DNA from: Sphingomonas daechungensis
GTDB lineage: Bacteria > Pseudomonadota > Alphaproteobacteria > Sphingomonadales > Sphingomonadaceae
Reading direction: 5' to 3'
DNA length: 64,000 nt
Assembly: GCF_014489495.1 (NCBI RefSeq)
Contig: NZ_CP060780.1
Coordinates: 2,801,001 to 2,865,000 of the forward strand
Shown: positions 1 through 9,166 of the stretch, in pieces
Position numbering within the stretch: position 1 is the first letter of the stretch
Layout of the letters: every line of letters starts with the position of its first letter
The notes under the pieces: generated by a model
Databases searched by the model: none
Told to the model about the DNA's origin: nothing
What the model saw: the letters and a program-made list of their open reading frames with translations, nothing else
Translations under genes and position numbers: made by a program

Positions 1-273
1 GGTCGGTGGCACGTCGGTACGGGTGGCTCGCTTTTTCGGCGACCTGTCCTACCCCTGTACATCACGCACTATCCCCTCATGTACATTTACACAGGCTGGG
101 TTATCGACAACCAGGTTCCGGCGGCTCAAGGAGCTTTGGTCGGAGCGGGGGTGTTAGTCGCGTGCGTAGCGCTCGCGTACGCGTGCCTCAAATGGTACGA
201 CCTGCCCGTTCGCCGGGCCTTGGCCGCTCGCTTCTTGGTTCGTAGCCGCCAGCAGGACGCGGTTTCCGCCTAA
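1..273 (+). CDS. Acyltransferase 3 (OafA-like) family protein, 3' end only
   Basis: This is the C-terminal end of a membrane O-acyltransferase that starts before the window. Frame 2 reads VARFFGDLSYP up to about base 52, and frame 1 continues LYITHYPLMYIYTGW, the typical penultimate-helix motif of the acyltransferase 3 family. A last hydrophobic helix follows and then a basic tail with YDLPVRRAL. Joining the two frames needs one missing base in the run of C near 54-58. Members acylate sugars or lipids of the cell surface, but the substrate cannot be told from this fragment. The family call rests on the motif order only. Confidence 0.6.
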   Translation, partial: GRWHVGTGGSLFRRPVLPLYITHYPLMYIYTGWVIDNQVPAAQGALVGAGVLVACVALAYACLKWYDLPVRRALAARFLVRSRQQDAVSA

Positions 274-399
274 GGGACAGGCGTTGCCGGTGACCGGTCC
301 CGCTTTTCACCCATTGCGGACAGGATCAATCGCCTGCCGTCGGAGACATTGATCGAGCTACGGCTAGCACGAGACGTCACTCCACGTCAGAGGTTCACG

Positions 400-911
400 A
401 TGACCTACGCTCATTCAGCTCGGATCGTGTTCGACGATATGCTCGGCGCGCTCGATCGTATTGTTGCCAAGGCCGAAGACGCCGGGATGCCGGATACTGT
501 GCTTGCCGAGCAGCTCACCGAGGACATGTTTCCGCTGGAGCTACAGTTACGCGTCGCGCTGAACCAGGTGCTGCTGGCGCTCAATCAGGTGGGCGGGAAA
601 GCTCTTCCGCTTGAGGAGGAGGAATATCGCTCGCTGGCCGAAGTTCGCGAGCGGATTGCCGCGGTTCGTTCGCTGATCGATCAGGCCGACCCTTCCGAAT
701 GGGCAGCACCGGACGCGGTCGTCGACCTGACATTGCCGAACGGCGTTCGTTTCCTGATGTCGTCCGAAGAGAACATCCGCGACTGGATCATGCCGAACTT
801 CTATTTCCACGTGACGATGGCCTACGCCTTGCTGCGGAACGCGGGCGTCCCTTGGGCAAGATGGATTTCCTGCCGCATATGGCCCGGCACATTGTTCCGG
901 ACGCCGAATAG
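400..911 (+). CDS. DUF1993 domain protein (frameshifted near 852)
   Basis: A protein of about 170 residues starting MTYAHSARIVFDDML, of the DUF1993 family, whose function is unknown. Members are small helical cytoplasmic proteins. The family's end, an ALLRNAGVPLGKMDFL-type motif, is only recovered by moving from frame 1 to frame 3 at about 850, where a base is missing beside CCC. An upstream in-frame start at 349 exists, but the family normally begins close to the ATG at 400. It stands alone, about 245 bases before the acyl carrier protein gene. The family call is fairly safe and no function is proposed. Confidence 0.6.
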
Positions 912-1156
912 CTAGCGTTCATCCGCCGACCGGACTTTCAGCTGGCAAAGTAGGATTCGGTTTGCTTCGATCGAGCGGTGTTCGGACAATCCTGTCAGTT
1001 CGTGGAGCGTAAGCGATCGTGCGATCGGCAGGAGTGTCGGATTTCGACCACGTCAGTGCGAACATTGGGACCATTCGCGCCGCTTTCGGACCCTCCGCCG
1101 CCGCAATCGCGCCCGATTGCGTTGCGAAAGCGCGGGCTGCCGCATAGGGGCCATGC

Positions 1157-1405
1157 ATGACCGACCGTGACGAAACCGAAGCCAGGATCCGCGACCTGAT
1201 CGACCCCTTCAACAAAAAGGGCGTCGCAATCTCCGGCGACACGCGCTTTGCGCAGGACCTCGAATGGGACAGCCTGACCGTGATGGACTTCGTCGCCTCG
1301 GTCGAGGACGAGTTCGACATCCTGATCAGCATGAACCGCGCAGCGGAGATCGAGACGGTCGACCAGCTCGTCGATGCCGTCCGCCAGCTTGAGGGCGAGC
1401 GTTGA
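1157..1405 (+). CDS. Acyl carrier protein linked to serine palmitoyltransferase
   Basis: An 82-residue acyl carrier protein. The phosphopantetheine attachment serine is in LEWDSLTVMDF at about residue 39, with acidic helices on both sides, as expected for this four-helix fold. The ATG at 1154 neighbours and the one used at 1157 agree with the usual length. The stop overlaps the next gene, serine palmitoyltransferase, as TTGA. In Caulobacter and sphingomonads a dedicated carrier protein sits beside this enzyme and delivers the acyl chain for sphingoid base synthesis, which is the role inferred here. It differs from the general fatty-acid AcpP, which carries a more acidic DSLD/V motif. Confidence 0.85.
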   Translation: MTDRDETEARIRDLIDPFNKKGVAISGDTRFAQDLEWDSLTVMDFVASVEDEFDILISMNRAAEIETVDQLVDAVRQLEGER

Positions 1406-2601
1406 GCGACCTTTTCTCCAAGTTCGACGACCTCATCGCGCTGCGCGAAGGTCTCCTTTCGACTGGCGTCACCGACCCGTTCAACCTGGTGATGGAAAAG
1501 GTCGAAAGCCCGACGGTCGCGATCTGCAACGGCAAGCGGACGATCCTGCTTGGCACTTACAATTACATGGGCATGACCTTCGATCCGGACGTCGTCGCCG
1601 CCGGCAAGAAGGCGCTCGACGAGTTTGGCTCAGGCACCACCGGCAGCCGCGTGCTCAACGGCACCTACGCCGGCCACCGCGCCGTCGAGGATGCGCTCAA
1701 GGATTTCTACGCCATGGACCATGCCATGGTGTTTTCGACGGGATACCAGGCGAACCTCGGCATCATTTCGACGATCGCCGGCAAGGATGACTACATCATC
1801 CTCGACATCGACAGCCACGCGTCGATCTACGACGGCTGCGCGATGGGCAATGCGCAGGTTGTCCCCTTCCGCCACAACGACATCGAGGCGCTCGAAAAAA
1901 GGCTGAAGCGCGTGCCCGAAGGGGCCGGCAAGCTGGTCGTCCTGGAAGGCGTCTATTCGATGCTGGGCGACATCGCTCCGCTGAAGGAAATGGTCCGGGT
2001 CTCCAAGGACAACGGCGCGATGGTCCTCGTCGACGAGGCTCACTCGATGGGCTTCATCGGAGAGCATGGCCGTGGCGTCGCCGAAGCCCAGGGCGTGATG
2101 GACGACGTCGATTTCATCATCGGCACCTTCTCCAAGTCGGTCGGCACCGTCGGTGGCTTCTGCGTCTCCAACCATCCAAAGTTCGAGATCCTGCGGCTGG
2201 TCTGCCGCCCTTACGTCTTCACCGCCTCGCTTCCACCCTCGGTGGTCGCGACCGCCGCGACCTCGATCCGCAAGCTTATGAATGCCGCCGACAAGCGCGC
2301 GCATCTGTGGGAGAATTCGAAGCGGCTGCACGCGGGCCTCCGCCAGCTTGGCTTCACGCTCGGCACCGACGAGCCGCAGTCCGCCATCATCGCCGTCATC
2401 ATGCCCGACCTCGAAACCGGCGCCGCAATGTGGGAAGCGCTTCTGAAGGAAGGCCTCTACGTCAATCTCGCCCGGCCGCCCGCGACACCTGCCGGAATGA
2501 CGCTTTTGCGCTGTTCCTTGTGTGCGGAGCACAGCAGTGAGCAGGTTGAAGAGATACTCGGAATGTTCGCTGCGGCGGGCCGTGCGACTGGCTGTATATA
2601 A
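1402..2601 (+). CDS. spt: Serine palmitoyltransferase
   Basis: A 399-residue PLP enzyme of the alpha-oxoamine synthase family. It condenses serine with a palmitoyl thioester to give 3-ketosphinganine, the committed step of sphingolipid synthesis. Visible are GTYNYMGMTFDP near the N-terminus, the PLP-contacting VDEAHSMGFIGEHGRG at about residue 210 and the Schiff-base lysine in GTFSKSVGTVGGF at about 245. Translation starts at a TTG that overlaps the acyl carrier protein stop (TTGA), so the two are probably coupled. 2-amino-3-ketobutyrate CoA ligase and 5-aminolevulinate synthase share the fold, but the partner carrier protein and the sphingomonad setting favour serine palmitoyltransferase. 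The reading frame is intact. Confidence 0.9.
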   Translation: MSDLFSKFDDLIALREGLLSTGVTDPFNLVMEKVESPTVAICNGKRTILLGTYNYMGMTFDPDVVAAGKKALDEFGSGTTGSRVLNGTYAGHRAVEDALKDFYAMDHAMVFSTGYQANLGIISTIAGKDDYIILDIDSHASIYDGCAMGNAQVVPFRHNDIEALEKRLKRVPEGAGKLVVLEGVYSMLGDIAPLKEMVRVSKDNGAMVLVDEAHSMGFIGEHGRGVAEAQGVMDDVDFIIGTFSKSVGTVGGFCVSNHPKFEILRLVCRPYVFTASLPPSVVATAATSIRKLMNAADKRAHLWENSKRLHAGLRQLGFTLGTDEPQSAIIAVIMPDLETGAAMWEALLKEGLYVNLARPPATPAGMTLLRCSLCAEHSSEQVEEILGMFAAAGRATGCI

Positions 2602-2651
2602 TCGTTAACGCGCGGCTTCCGTCGGGATGCAGACAGGTTTAGACTGCTGAC

Positions 2652-4635
2652 ATGACGCCCAGTGGGGACGATCTCCAGTTCGACTGGCGACGGGGTGGGG
2701 CAGCAGCAGGGGCGCTTCTTGCCACCCTTATCCTGCTCGCCATGGTCACTCTTGTCGCCATGTCCAATGGCGCGCGCGACAGTGCGCTCCAGGGCGAGCG
2801 CCACGCTTACGACGTCAACCTGCTGACCCGCGCGGTCGATGCGAGCATCTCCAGAGCCGAAGCTGGACTCGGCCGCTTCGTCCTCGACGAGGAGGTGAAG
2901 ACCAGCGGCAATATTTATTACAGCCAATGGCGGCTCGCCGGACAGCAGATCTATCAGCTGGAACGCCTCGTCCGGTCAGACCCGAGCAGCGCCAGCGGGT
3001 GATGGAGCTGATGCGGCTATACCAGATCCGCGGCGAGGAATTCGCCCTCGCCGCCCGAGCGACGGTCGCTAAGCAAGGGTCCGGCGGCACCGGCTACTTC
3101 TATCAAGCCGCCCAGTCTCCCGTGGGTGTCGACCTCTCGGTCAAGCTCGCGGAGATTGCTGCGGCGGAACGCACGCTGCTTCGCCAGCGGATGGAACAGA
3201 CCAAGTTCTTCTCGGCGCAGGCCGACCGCCTGACCGACTATTTGAGCTGGCTTGGCGTCATCGTCGGGCTCGGCGCGATCCTCCTTGGCTTTGTCTCTGT
3301 CCAGGCCATCCGCCAGTTCGCCTACGCGAAGCGGCTCGCCGAGTCCGAAACGGAGCGCGCGGAACTGCTGGAAGAGCGCGTCACCGAGCGCACTCGCGAG
3401 CTCAGCGAGGCCAACGTTGCCCTGAAGGCCGAGATCGAGGAGCGCGAGGCAGCGGAAGCGCAGCTGCGCCAGGTTCAGAAGATGGAAGCGGTCGGTCAGC
3501 TGACGGGCGGCATCGCGCACGACTTCAACAACATGCTCGCGGTGGTCGTCGGCGGCATCGACCTTGCCCGCCGGCGTCTCAACGGGCCGCGCCGCGAGGT
3601 GCTCAACCATCTCAACAACGCAATGGAGGGCGCGACGCGCGCGGCCGCCCTCACCCGCCGCTTGCTATCCTTCGCCCGGTCGGAGCCGCTACTGCCGGAG
3701 CGCGTCGACAGCCGCGAACTTGTGTCGGGAATGTCCGACCTCCTCGACCGCACGCTCGGCGAGCGGATCCATGTCGAGGTCGATCTCGATCCGGACGTCT
3801 GGCCGATCTACGTCGACCCGCATCAGCTCGAGAACGCCATCGTCAACCTGGCGGTCAACGCGCGCGATGCGATGAGCGGCGAAGGCCTGATGCGGATTAC
3901 CGCGAGCAACCAGGCGCTCACAGCCAATGAAGTCGGCGATGTCCGTGCCGGCGATTATGTCCGCATTTCGGTGACCGACACCGGCTGCGGAATGTCAGCC
4001 GAGGTCATGGAACGGGCGTTCGAGCCGTTCTTCACCACCAAGCCGGTCGGCAAGGGCACCGGCCTCGGCCTCAGCCAGATCTTCGGCTTCGCCCACCAGT
4101 CCGGCGGCGAGGTCGGCATCCAGAGCGAAGAAGGCAAGGGAACCACGGTTTCCATCTATCTTCCACGGACGATCGCCGCAGAGACGCCCGTCCGCCTGCA
4201 TCCGACCGTCCAGCGTGCGGATAATGAAGCGCATGTGCCCGGCGCACGCATCCTGGTCGTCGAAGACGATCCTCGCGTGCGGTCGTCGACCATCGAGGCG
4301 CTGCAGGATCTCGACTACGACCCGGTCGCCTGCAGCAGTGGTGCAGAAGCGATCGAGATCTTCGCGAACCAGCAGTTCGACCTCGTCATTTCGGACGTCA
4401 TCATGCCCGAGATGACGGGACCCGAGCTGATCAAGCACCTGAAGCAGTCCCACGACGACTTCGCGGTCCTCTTCGTCACCGGCTATTTCGGGAGGGCGAA
4501 ACGGGCGACCTCGTCGGTCACGAACTGCTGCGCAAGCCGTTCACGGTCGGCGCGCTTGCGAACGCCGTGGCGATCGCGCTTTCCCGCCGGCCTACCGAAC
4601 CGCGCCGGACCGGAGGAGCCGCGGCAGCAGGCTGA
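2652..4635 (+). CDS. CHASE3-type hybrid histidine kinase (two frameshifts)
   Basis: One gene read in three frames, with breaks near 2980 and 4490. The N-terminus has a membrane helix at residues 15-37, a helical CHASE3-like periplasmic sensor, a second helix (SWLGVIVGLGAILLGFV) and a coiled coil. Next come a dimerization helix with the phosphorylatable histidine in [11 protein letters not shown], an ATPase domain with VNARDAM, DTGCGM and GKGTGLGLSQIFGF, and a C-terminal receiver with VVEDD and the phosphoacceptor in ISDVIMPEMTG. The last part, with the receiver lysine in ELLRKPFTVG, lies in frame 1 and ends at 4635. The signal is unknown. It lies just downstream of serine palmitoyltransferase and overlaps the convergent nucleotidyltransferase gene by 44 bases. 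Confidence 0.85.
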
Positions 4636-5455
4636 TCGCGGCCAGCAGCGGCCACTTTCGCTGCCACGGCTTGAGCTCGATATCCGTTCCCGCATGCCGA
4701 TTGATTTTCCAGGCGATATAATCGGCGCCTCCGGCGAAGGTGAAGCTGGCCTTCGCAAGACGCGCGACGGACAGCAGTTTCCCTTCCACCCGTCGACGCG
4801 CCCAGCTCGTCGGTCGCGCGAGCAACGCCGGAACTGCGGCAATGGCAGGCTCGCTGAAGCGCTCGTAACGCTCACGATCGGCATCGACGACGGAGCCGCT
4901 ACGGCCTTTCCGCTCGGCGCGCAGCTCGGCGGAATAGGTGAGCGAGAAGGCACGCCGCCACCATTCCAGCGGGCTCTCGCCATCCACCTGACCGGCCGCC
5001 GCGAGCAAGGTCGGGGCCGCGCGGGAGATTGCCGCAATTGCCGCCGACCGCGCCTCGGCATCCGCCGACCACGCCAGCCGCGACGGCTGCGCGAAGCGGG
5101 CCCACACCGACACGTTGCGAGTCTCGGGACCGTTCAGCCGATAGAAGTCGCTCTCGCAGAGCACGGCATATTTGGCGACCAAGCCATCATGCTCGAAATA
5201 GAAGACGTTGGGCGGGATCATCGCGTTGGCCGGGGCCAGCCACGTCTTGCCGAAAGCTTCGCGGTAGCTGGAGACGATCAGGTAGAAATCGAGCATCAGC
5301 CCTTCGAGCTTCTTCTCCCGAAGGCAAGATCCGTAGAAAAGGACCGCGCGGGAGGCCTGTCCGTATTTCGCGGCAATCGCAGCGGCCATGCCGGTGACCT
5401 GACTATCGACGGGCGTCGACAGTTCTTCAGCGACGAGATCGCGCAAGGCAGGCAT
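4592..5455 (-). CDS. Tam41-like lipid nucleotidyltransferase
   Basis: A 287-residue protein with FYGSCLREKKLEG-LMLDFYLIV at residues 40-62, the glycine-serine and aspartate pattern of polymerase-beta-type nucleotidyltransferases. Further on, LVAKYAVLCESDFYRL and FAQPSRL match the order of conserved blocks in Tam41, the mitochondrial CTP:phosphatidate cytidylyltransferase that makes CDP-diacylglycerol. Its ATG lies one base past the stop of the lipid kinase gene, so the two form an operon and probably act in sequence: kinase makes a lipid phosphate, this enzyme activates it with CTP. The substrate could be phosphatidate or a ceramide phosphate. The Tam41 resemblance is motif-level only. Confidence 0.55.
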   Translation of the reverse strand: MPALRDLVAEELSTPVDSQVTGMAAAIAAKYGQASRAVLFYGSCLREKKLEGLMLDFYLIVSSYREAFGKTWLAPANAMIPPNVFYFEHDGLVAKYAVLCESDFYRLNGPETRNVSVWARFAQPSRLAWSADAEARSAAIAAISRAAPTLLAAAGQVDGESPLEWWRRAFSLTYSAELRAERKGRSGSVVDADRERYERFSEPAIAAVPALLARPTSWARRRVEGKLLSVARLAKASFTFAGGADYIAWKINRHAGTDIELKPWQRKWPLLAAISLLPRLLRSGAVR

Positions 5456-5456
5456 G

Positions 5457-6440
5457 TCAGGCCGCGAGGCGGACGAACGACAACGGCTGCGCTGAACTCA
5501 GGGTGATTGGGCGGCCGACCTTGGTCTGGAACATCTCGCCATCCAGGATGAGGTTCGTGTTCTCGCCCTCGATGCTGATCTCGTCAGCCTCTTCGAAATG
5601 CACTCCGCGCAACCGCGCAACGCCGAGCTTGCCGAGCGCATTCGCAACCACGGCCTTGATCAGCGACACCGGGCGCTCTTCGATCGCTACCAGCTTCAGC
5701 CGCCCGCCCTGGCCTGAACCGTTGAGCTCAGCGGTGAGCAGCATTTTCTCGAGCGTGGTCACAGCGAAGAATGCGAAGCGGCCCTGGATCGGGTCGTCCG
5801 GCCGGATCGACACCTGCATGTGGCTCGGCTCCGGCGGTAGGAAGTTGGCCTTCAGGCGCAGGAACATCCGCGCGAGGAAGGCTACCGCAGTCAGCGCATG
5901 GCTAAGGCCGTTGGGCAGACCGAGCGGGTAAATCTTGTCCCGGCAGTACAGCATCGTGTCGGCAAGGCCCGCGCCGCCGAGGAACATGCCGATCACCGGA
6001 CGCGAAGTCGGATCGCAGCGGAGCGCAATCAGCTCCCGCGCGACGATATGCGGGCTGAGGTCCGACTGGGCGAGTTTCGCCAGCTTTTCGAGCGCCTCGA
6101 TCGGATCGCCGTGCGAGCCGAGATCAATGGCGATCAGGTTGGTCTTTCCGTTCGGAAGCACGGCGACCGGCGGCGGCTCGTCCTCGAAATGGCCGCCGTT
6201 ATGGATTTCGGTCAGCGCGGCCTGGACGGTTCCGTCACCGCCATTGATGATCAGCATCTTCGGCCGGACACGGGCGATCGTCCGCATGCCGTCACCGATC
6301 TGGTCGGCGTGCTCGACCTCGTAGTGGAAGATGTCCGGATGCTCGGCGCAATACTCCCGGATGCGGGCGAGCTGCGCGATATTGCCTGTCGACTTCGGAT
6401 TGGACAGGAGGGCGATCCTCGGACGCGATCCCTCAACCAT
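5457..6440 (-). CDS. Diacylglycerol/ceramide kinase family lipid kinase
   Basis: A protein of about 327 residues with the DAG-kinase catalytic domain: NPKSTGN near the N-terminus (usually NPxSG), the nucleotide-binding LIINGGDGTVQAAL at about residue 60, and AVLPNGKTNLIAIDLG, which corresponds to PxGTxNdfA. It transfers phosphate from ATP to a lipid alcohol. The start at 6440 (MVEGSRPRIALLSN) is chosen because the catalytic domain begins there; an upstream in-frame start at 6545 adds an unconserved tail. It is divergent from lptF and forms an operon with the Tam41-like gene. Diacylglycerol is the default substrate, but in Caulobacter a member of this family phosphorylates ceramide, so ceramide is a real alternative beside the sphingolipid genes. 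Confidence 0.8.
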   Translation of the reverse strand: MVEGSRPRIALLSNPKSTGNIAQLARIREYCAEHPDIFHYEVEHADQIGDGMRTIARVRPKMLIINGGDGTVQAALTEIHNGGHFEDEPPPVAVLPNGKTNLIAIDLGSHGDPIEALEKLAKLAQSDLSPHIVARELIALRCDPTSRPVIGMFLGGAGLADTMLYCRDKIYPLGLPNGLSHALTAVAFLARMFLRLKANFLPPEPSHMQVSIRPDDPIQGRFAFFAVTTLEKMLLTAELNGSGQGGRLKLVAIEERPVSLIKAVVANALGKLGVARLRGVHFEEADEISIEGENTNLILDGEMFQTKVGRPITLSSAQPLSFVRLAA

Positions 6441-6600
6441 TGCTACACCGTGCGACGAAACGCGATTTACGCATGATTTTCGAGTTCCGTCCGCTATAGC
6501 CCTGCCAAGGGCCGCGGCACCGTTCAGCAAGGTGCAACTGCCCACTACGCTATCTCGGCCCGGTTTGCGGCCAAATCATGGTGTTGGAACGACATAATCC

Positions 6601-7803
6601 GTGCGCCGGCTGTCTTTGATCGATCGCTACCTCACGAAGCAGATTGCGGTGCCGCTGTTCGGCACCCTCCTGCTCGCGGCAATGCTGCTCGTACTCGACA
6701 AGATGTTGCGCCTGTTCGATTTCGTCGTGACGGCCGGCGGACCGGTCAGCGTGGTGTGGCGAATGCTTGCCAACCTGCTTCCGGAATATTTCTCGCTCGG
6801 AATCCCGATTGGGCTGATGCTGGGGATCCTGCTGGCCTTCCGCAAGCTGGCGCTGTCGTCTGAGCTGGACGCCCTGCGCGGCATCGGCGCGGGCTTCGGA
6901 CGGCTATTGCGGGTGCCCTACGGGTTCACGGTGGTCCTTTTGCTGCTGAACCTGTTTATCGTCGGCTGGATCCAGCCGTGGACCCACTATGGCTATGAGC
7001 GGCTCCGGTTCGATCTTCGCTCGGGCGCGCTGGGGGCTTCGGTGAAGGTCGGCGAGTTCAACAATCTCGGCCGGAAGATGACTCTTCGCATCGACCGCAG
7101 CGAGCATAAGGGGACGCAGCTCCACGGCATCTTCGTCCAGGTCGACGACCGTTCCGGCATGTCGGTGGCGGCGACCGCGCAGCAGGGGCGATTCCTGTCC
7201 ACGGATGATCCCGACGTGATCCTGTTCCGCCTGGAGCATGGCCGCCTGATCCAGAATTCGCCGAAGTTCGCGACACCGCGGACCTTGTCGTTCGATCTCT
7301 ACGATCTGCCCATCAACCTGCCGCGCGTCGACAGCTTCCGGCAGCGCGGGCACGAGGAGCTCGAAGAGCTGACGCTGCCCGAGCTGTTCCGGGTCGGCTA
7401 CTTCGACCCCAAGGCGTCGAAGGACGACCGCATGGGTGCGCAGGCCAACTTCCACTTCCGCATCGTCGAGGTCCTGATGATGCTGATGCTTCCGCTGTTG
7501 GCGGTGGCCCTCGCCGTGCCGCCAAAGCGAAGCAGCTCGGCATTGGGCATCTTCATCGGGATCGTGATCATCGTCGCCTATCACAAGGTGAACCAATATG
7601 CGGAGCAGGCGGCGGCACGCGGAAGCATGGACCCGATCCTTGCAATGTGGATCCCGCTTTTCGCGCTGAGCGCATTGATCATCTGGATGTATCATGTGCT
7701 CGCGCACCGACCCGGTGGCCAGCCGATCGGCGCGCTGGAACGTGCGTTCGCCCGAGTCGGCAAGTCGCTCCGCAAGCTCCTGCCGAAGGTCCAGCCGGCA
7801 TGA
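6601..7803 (+). CDS. lptF: LPS-export ABC permease LptF (YjgP/YjgQ family)
   Basis: A 400-residue inner-membrane protein with the family layout: three N-terminal helices (SLIDRYLTKQIAVPLFG, then NLLPEYFSLGIPIGLMLG), a periplasmic jellyroll domain at about residues 140-260, and three C-terminal helices. With LptG and the LptB ATPase it extracts lipid from the inner membrane for transport to the cell surface. The start is GTG at 6601; a TTG five codons in is possible. The stop overlaps the lptG start as ATGA. In sphingomonads, which carry glycosphingolipids in place of lipopolysaccharide, the cargo is uncertain. Confidence 0.9.
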   Translation: MRRLSLIDRYLTKQIAVPLFGTLLLAAMLLVLDKMLRLFDFVVTAGGPVSVVWRMLANLLPEYFSLGIPIGLMLGILLAFRKLALSSELDALRGIGAGFGRLLRVPYGFTVVLLLLNLFIVGWIQPWTHYGYERLRFDLRSGALGASVKVGEFNNLGRKMTLRIDRSEHKGTQLHGIFVQVDDRSGMSVAATAQQGRFLSTDDPDVILFRLEHGRLIQNSPKFATPRTLSFDLYDLPINLPRVDSFRQRGHEELEELTLPELFRVGYFDPKASKDDRMGAQANFHFRIVEVLMMLMLPLLAVALAVPPKRSSSALGIFIGIVIIVAYHKVNQYAEQAAARGSMDPILAMWIPLFALSALIIWMYHVLAHRPGGQPIGALERAFARVGKSLRKLLPKVQPA

Positions 7804-8897
7804 TCAACCTTCGTTTCTTTCCGTCGCGAAGGATCGCGCTTTACACCATCAAGCTGTTCGTCACGCGAAGCCTCGCAGTGCTGATCGCGCTGGTGCTCGT
7901 CCTGATGACGCTCGACCTGCTAGGCGAATCCGGGAAGATTCTTGCGGTGCCTGGGAACGGCGAGGCCGAGCTCTGGAAGTATGTTTCCCTGCGGCTTCCG
8001 CTCCTGATTTCGCGGTTCCTGCCCTTTTCCGTTCTGCTCGGGACCTTGATCGCATTCACCGCGCTCAACCAGCACAGCGAAGTCGTGGCGATGAAGGCCG
8101 CGGGCATCTCGGCGCACCAGATGCTTGCGCCTCTGATCCTGGCCAGCCTGATCATCGCGGCAGGCCTTTTCGTCTTCAACGAGAAAGTCGTGGTGAACGC
8201 CAATCGTCAGGTCACGGCGTGGAGCGACAACGACTACAAGCCCGTGCCGCCGGAAAGCGGGATCCTGAGTAATGTCTGGCTGCTGAGCGGCAACGATCTG
8301 CTCCAGGCGCGGCACGTCGGGGGCCGCGGCTCGGCCTTCCATATCGAAGATCTCACCATCTACGACCGCGAAGGTGGAGAGCTTCAGCAGGTCATCAACG
8401 CGAAGCGAGCCGTCCCATACGGCAATGCCTGGAAGCTCAGCGACGTCTCGATCTACAGCACGGCAATGAACATGGTCCGCCGTCAGCCGGAGTTGGTCGC
8501 GCTGGAGGGCGTGAAGCCGGAGCAACTCAAGCTCGCAAAGGTCGACCCCGACCAGCTCGACTTCTGGACGTTGCGGAAGAGGATCGATGAGCTGGAACGC
8601 GCGGGACGTCCGACGGACGAGGCACGTGCGGGCCTATGGCACAAGGTTTCCGGTCCACTTTCGACGATTCTCATGCCGCTCCTGGCAGCAACGGCCGCCT
8701 TCGGGCTCGCGCGTTCGGGCCAGGTGCTGCTCCGCGCCTGCATCGGCATGGCGCTGGGATTTGCTTACTTCGTCGCGGACAACTTCAGCCTCGCTATGGG
8801 CAACGTCGGCGCTTATCCGCCCTTCCTGGCAGCTTGGGCACCTTTCCTGCTGTTCCTGCTGGTCGGCGAGTCGGTCCTTATCCGGTCGGAGGAATAG
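7800..8897 (+). CDS. lptG: LPS-export ABC permease LptG
   Basis: A 365-residue partner of LptF with the same layout: N-terminal helices (TIKLFVTRSLAVLIALVLVL), the conserved coupling segment HSEVVAMKAAGISAHQML that contacts LptB, a periplasmic beta domain, and C-terminal helices ending FLLFLLVGESVLIRSEE. The ATG at 7800 overlaps the lptF stop, so the two are translationally coupled. LptF and LptG form the heterodimeric membrane part of the lipid exporter. The gene is intact. Confidence 0.9.
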   Translation: MINLRFFPSRRIALYTIKLFVTRSLAVLIALVLVLMTLDLLGESGKILAVPGNGEAELWKYVSLRLPLLISRFLPFSVLLGTLIAFTALNQHSEVVAMKAAGISAHQMLAPLILASLIIAAGLFVFNEKVVVNANRQVTAWSDNDYKPVPPESGILSNVWLLSGNDLLQARHVGGRGSAFHIEDLTIYDREGGELQQVINAKRAVPYGNAWKLSDVSIYSTAMNMVRRQPELVALEGVKPEQLKLAKVDPDQLDFWTLRKRIDELERAGRPTDEARAGLWHKVSGPLSTILMPLLAATAAFGLARSGQVLLRACIGMALGFAYFVADNFSLAMGNVGAYPPFLAAWAPFLLFLLVGESVLIRSEE

Positions 8898-8961
8898 CTT
8901 CGTATCCAATTCGGACGGAAGCACAGCATGGGATTAAGCGCGTTCCACGGAAAGGTCGGCG

Positions 8962-9165
8962 GTGCTTCTGCTCGCCGTCCTATCAGCTGCCGTCCAACAG
9001 CCGGTCTCCGTCCCTCGCGGCCGGGCGGAAGCACGCATTCGGATTGTTCGAGGCGTCCGGGCATCGGCCAGCGAGTGGCGAAGCATGCCTACCAATCGCA
9101 AGCGAGAGCTGATCATCGTTGAAGGCGGGCGGCAACGCGCCTTTCGCCTTGTCGAATACGAGTGA
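8962..9165 (+). CDS. Small exported protein, unknown function
   Basis: A 67-residue ORF starting MLLLAVLSAAVQQPVSVP, a short signal-peptide-like start, followed by a basic region (ARIRIVRGVRASASEW) and a C-terminal stretch ending RLVEYE. The composition and layout resemble small sphingomonad proteins with a signal peptide and a conserved RASxxxW motif, but I do not know a function. It ends two bases before the stop of the convergent desaturase. The start could be a little upstream. This could be a chance ORF. Confidence 0.4.
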   Translation: MLLLAVLSAAVQQPVSVPRGRAEARIRIVRGVRASASEWRSMPTNRKRELIIVEGGRQRAFRLVEYE

Positions 9166-9166
9166 T

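Noticed and set aside
1034-1143. A 36-residue frame starting VSDFDHVSANIGTIRAAFG before the acyl carrier protein gene
   Set aside because: It reads like protein, but it is too short and has no good ribosome-binding site; no support beyond codon use.
2927-5506. An 859-residue ORF with a kinase start and a long arginine/proline-rich tail
   Set aside because: After about 4490 it is antisense to the nucleotidyltransferase gene. The real kinase end is in frame 1, stopping at 4635.
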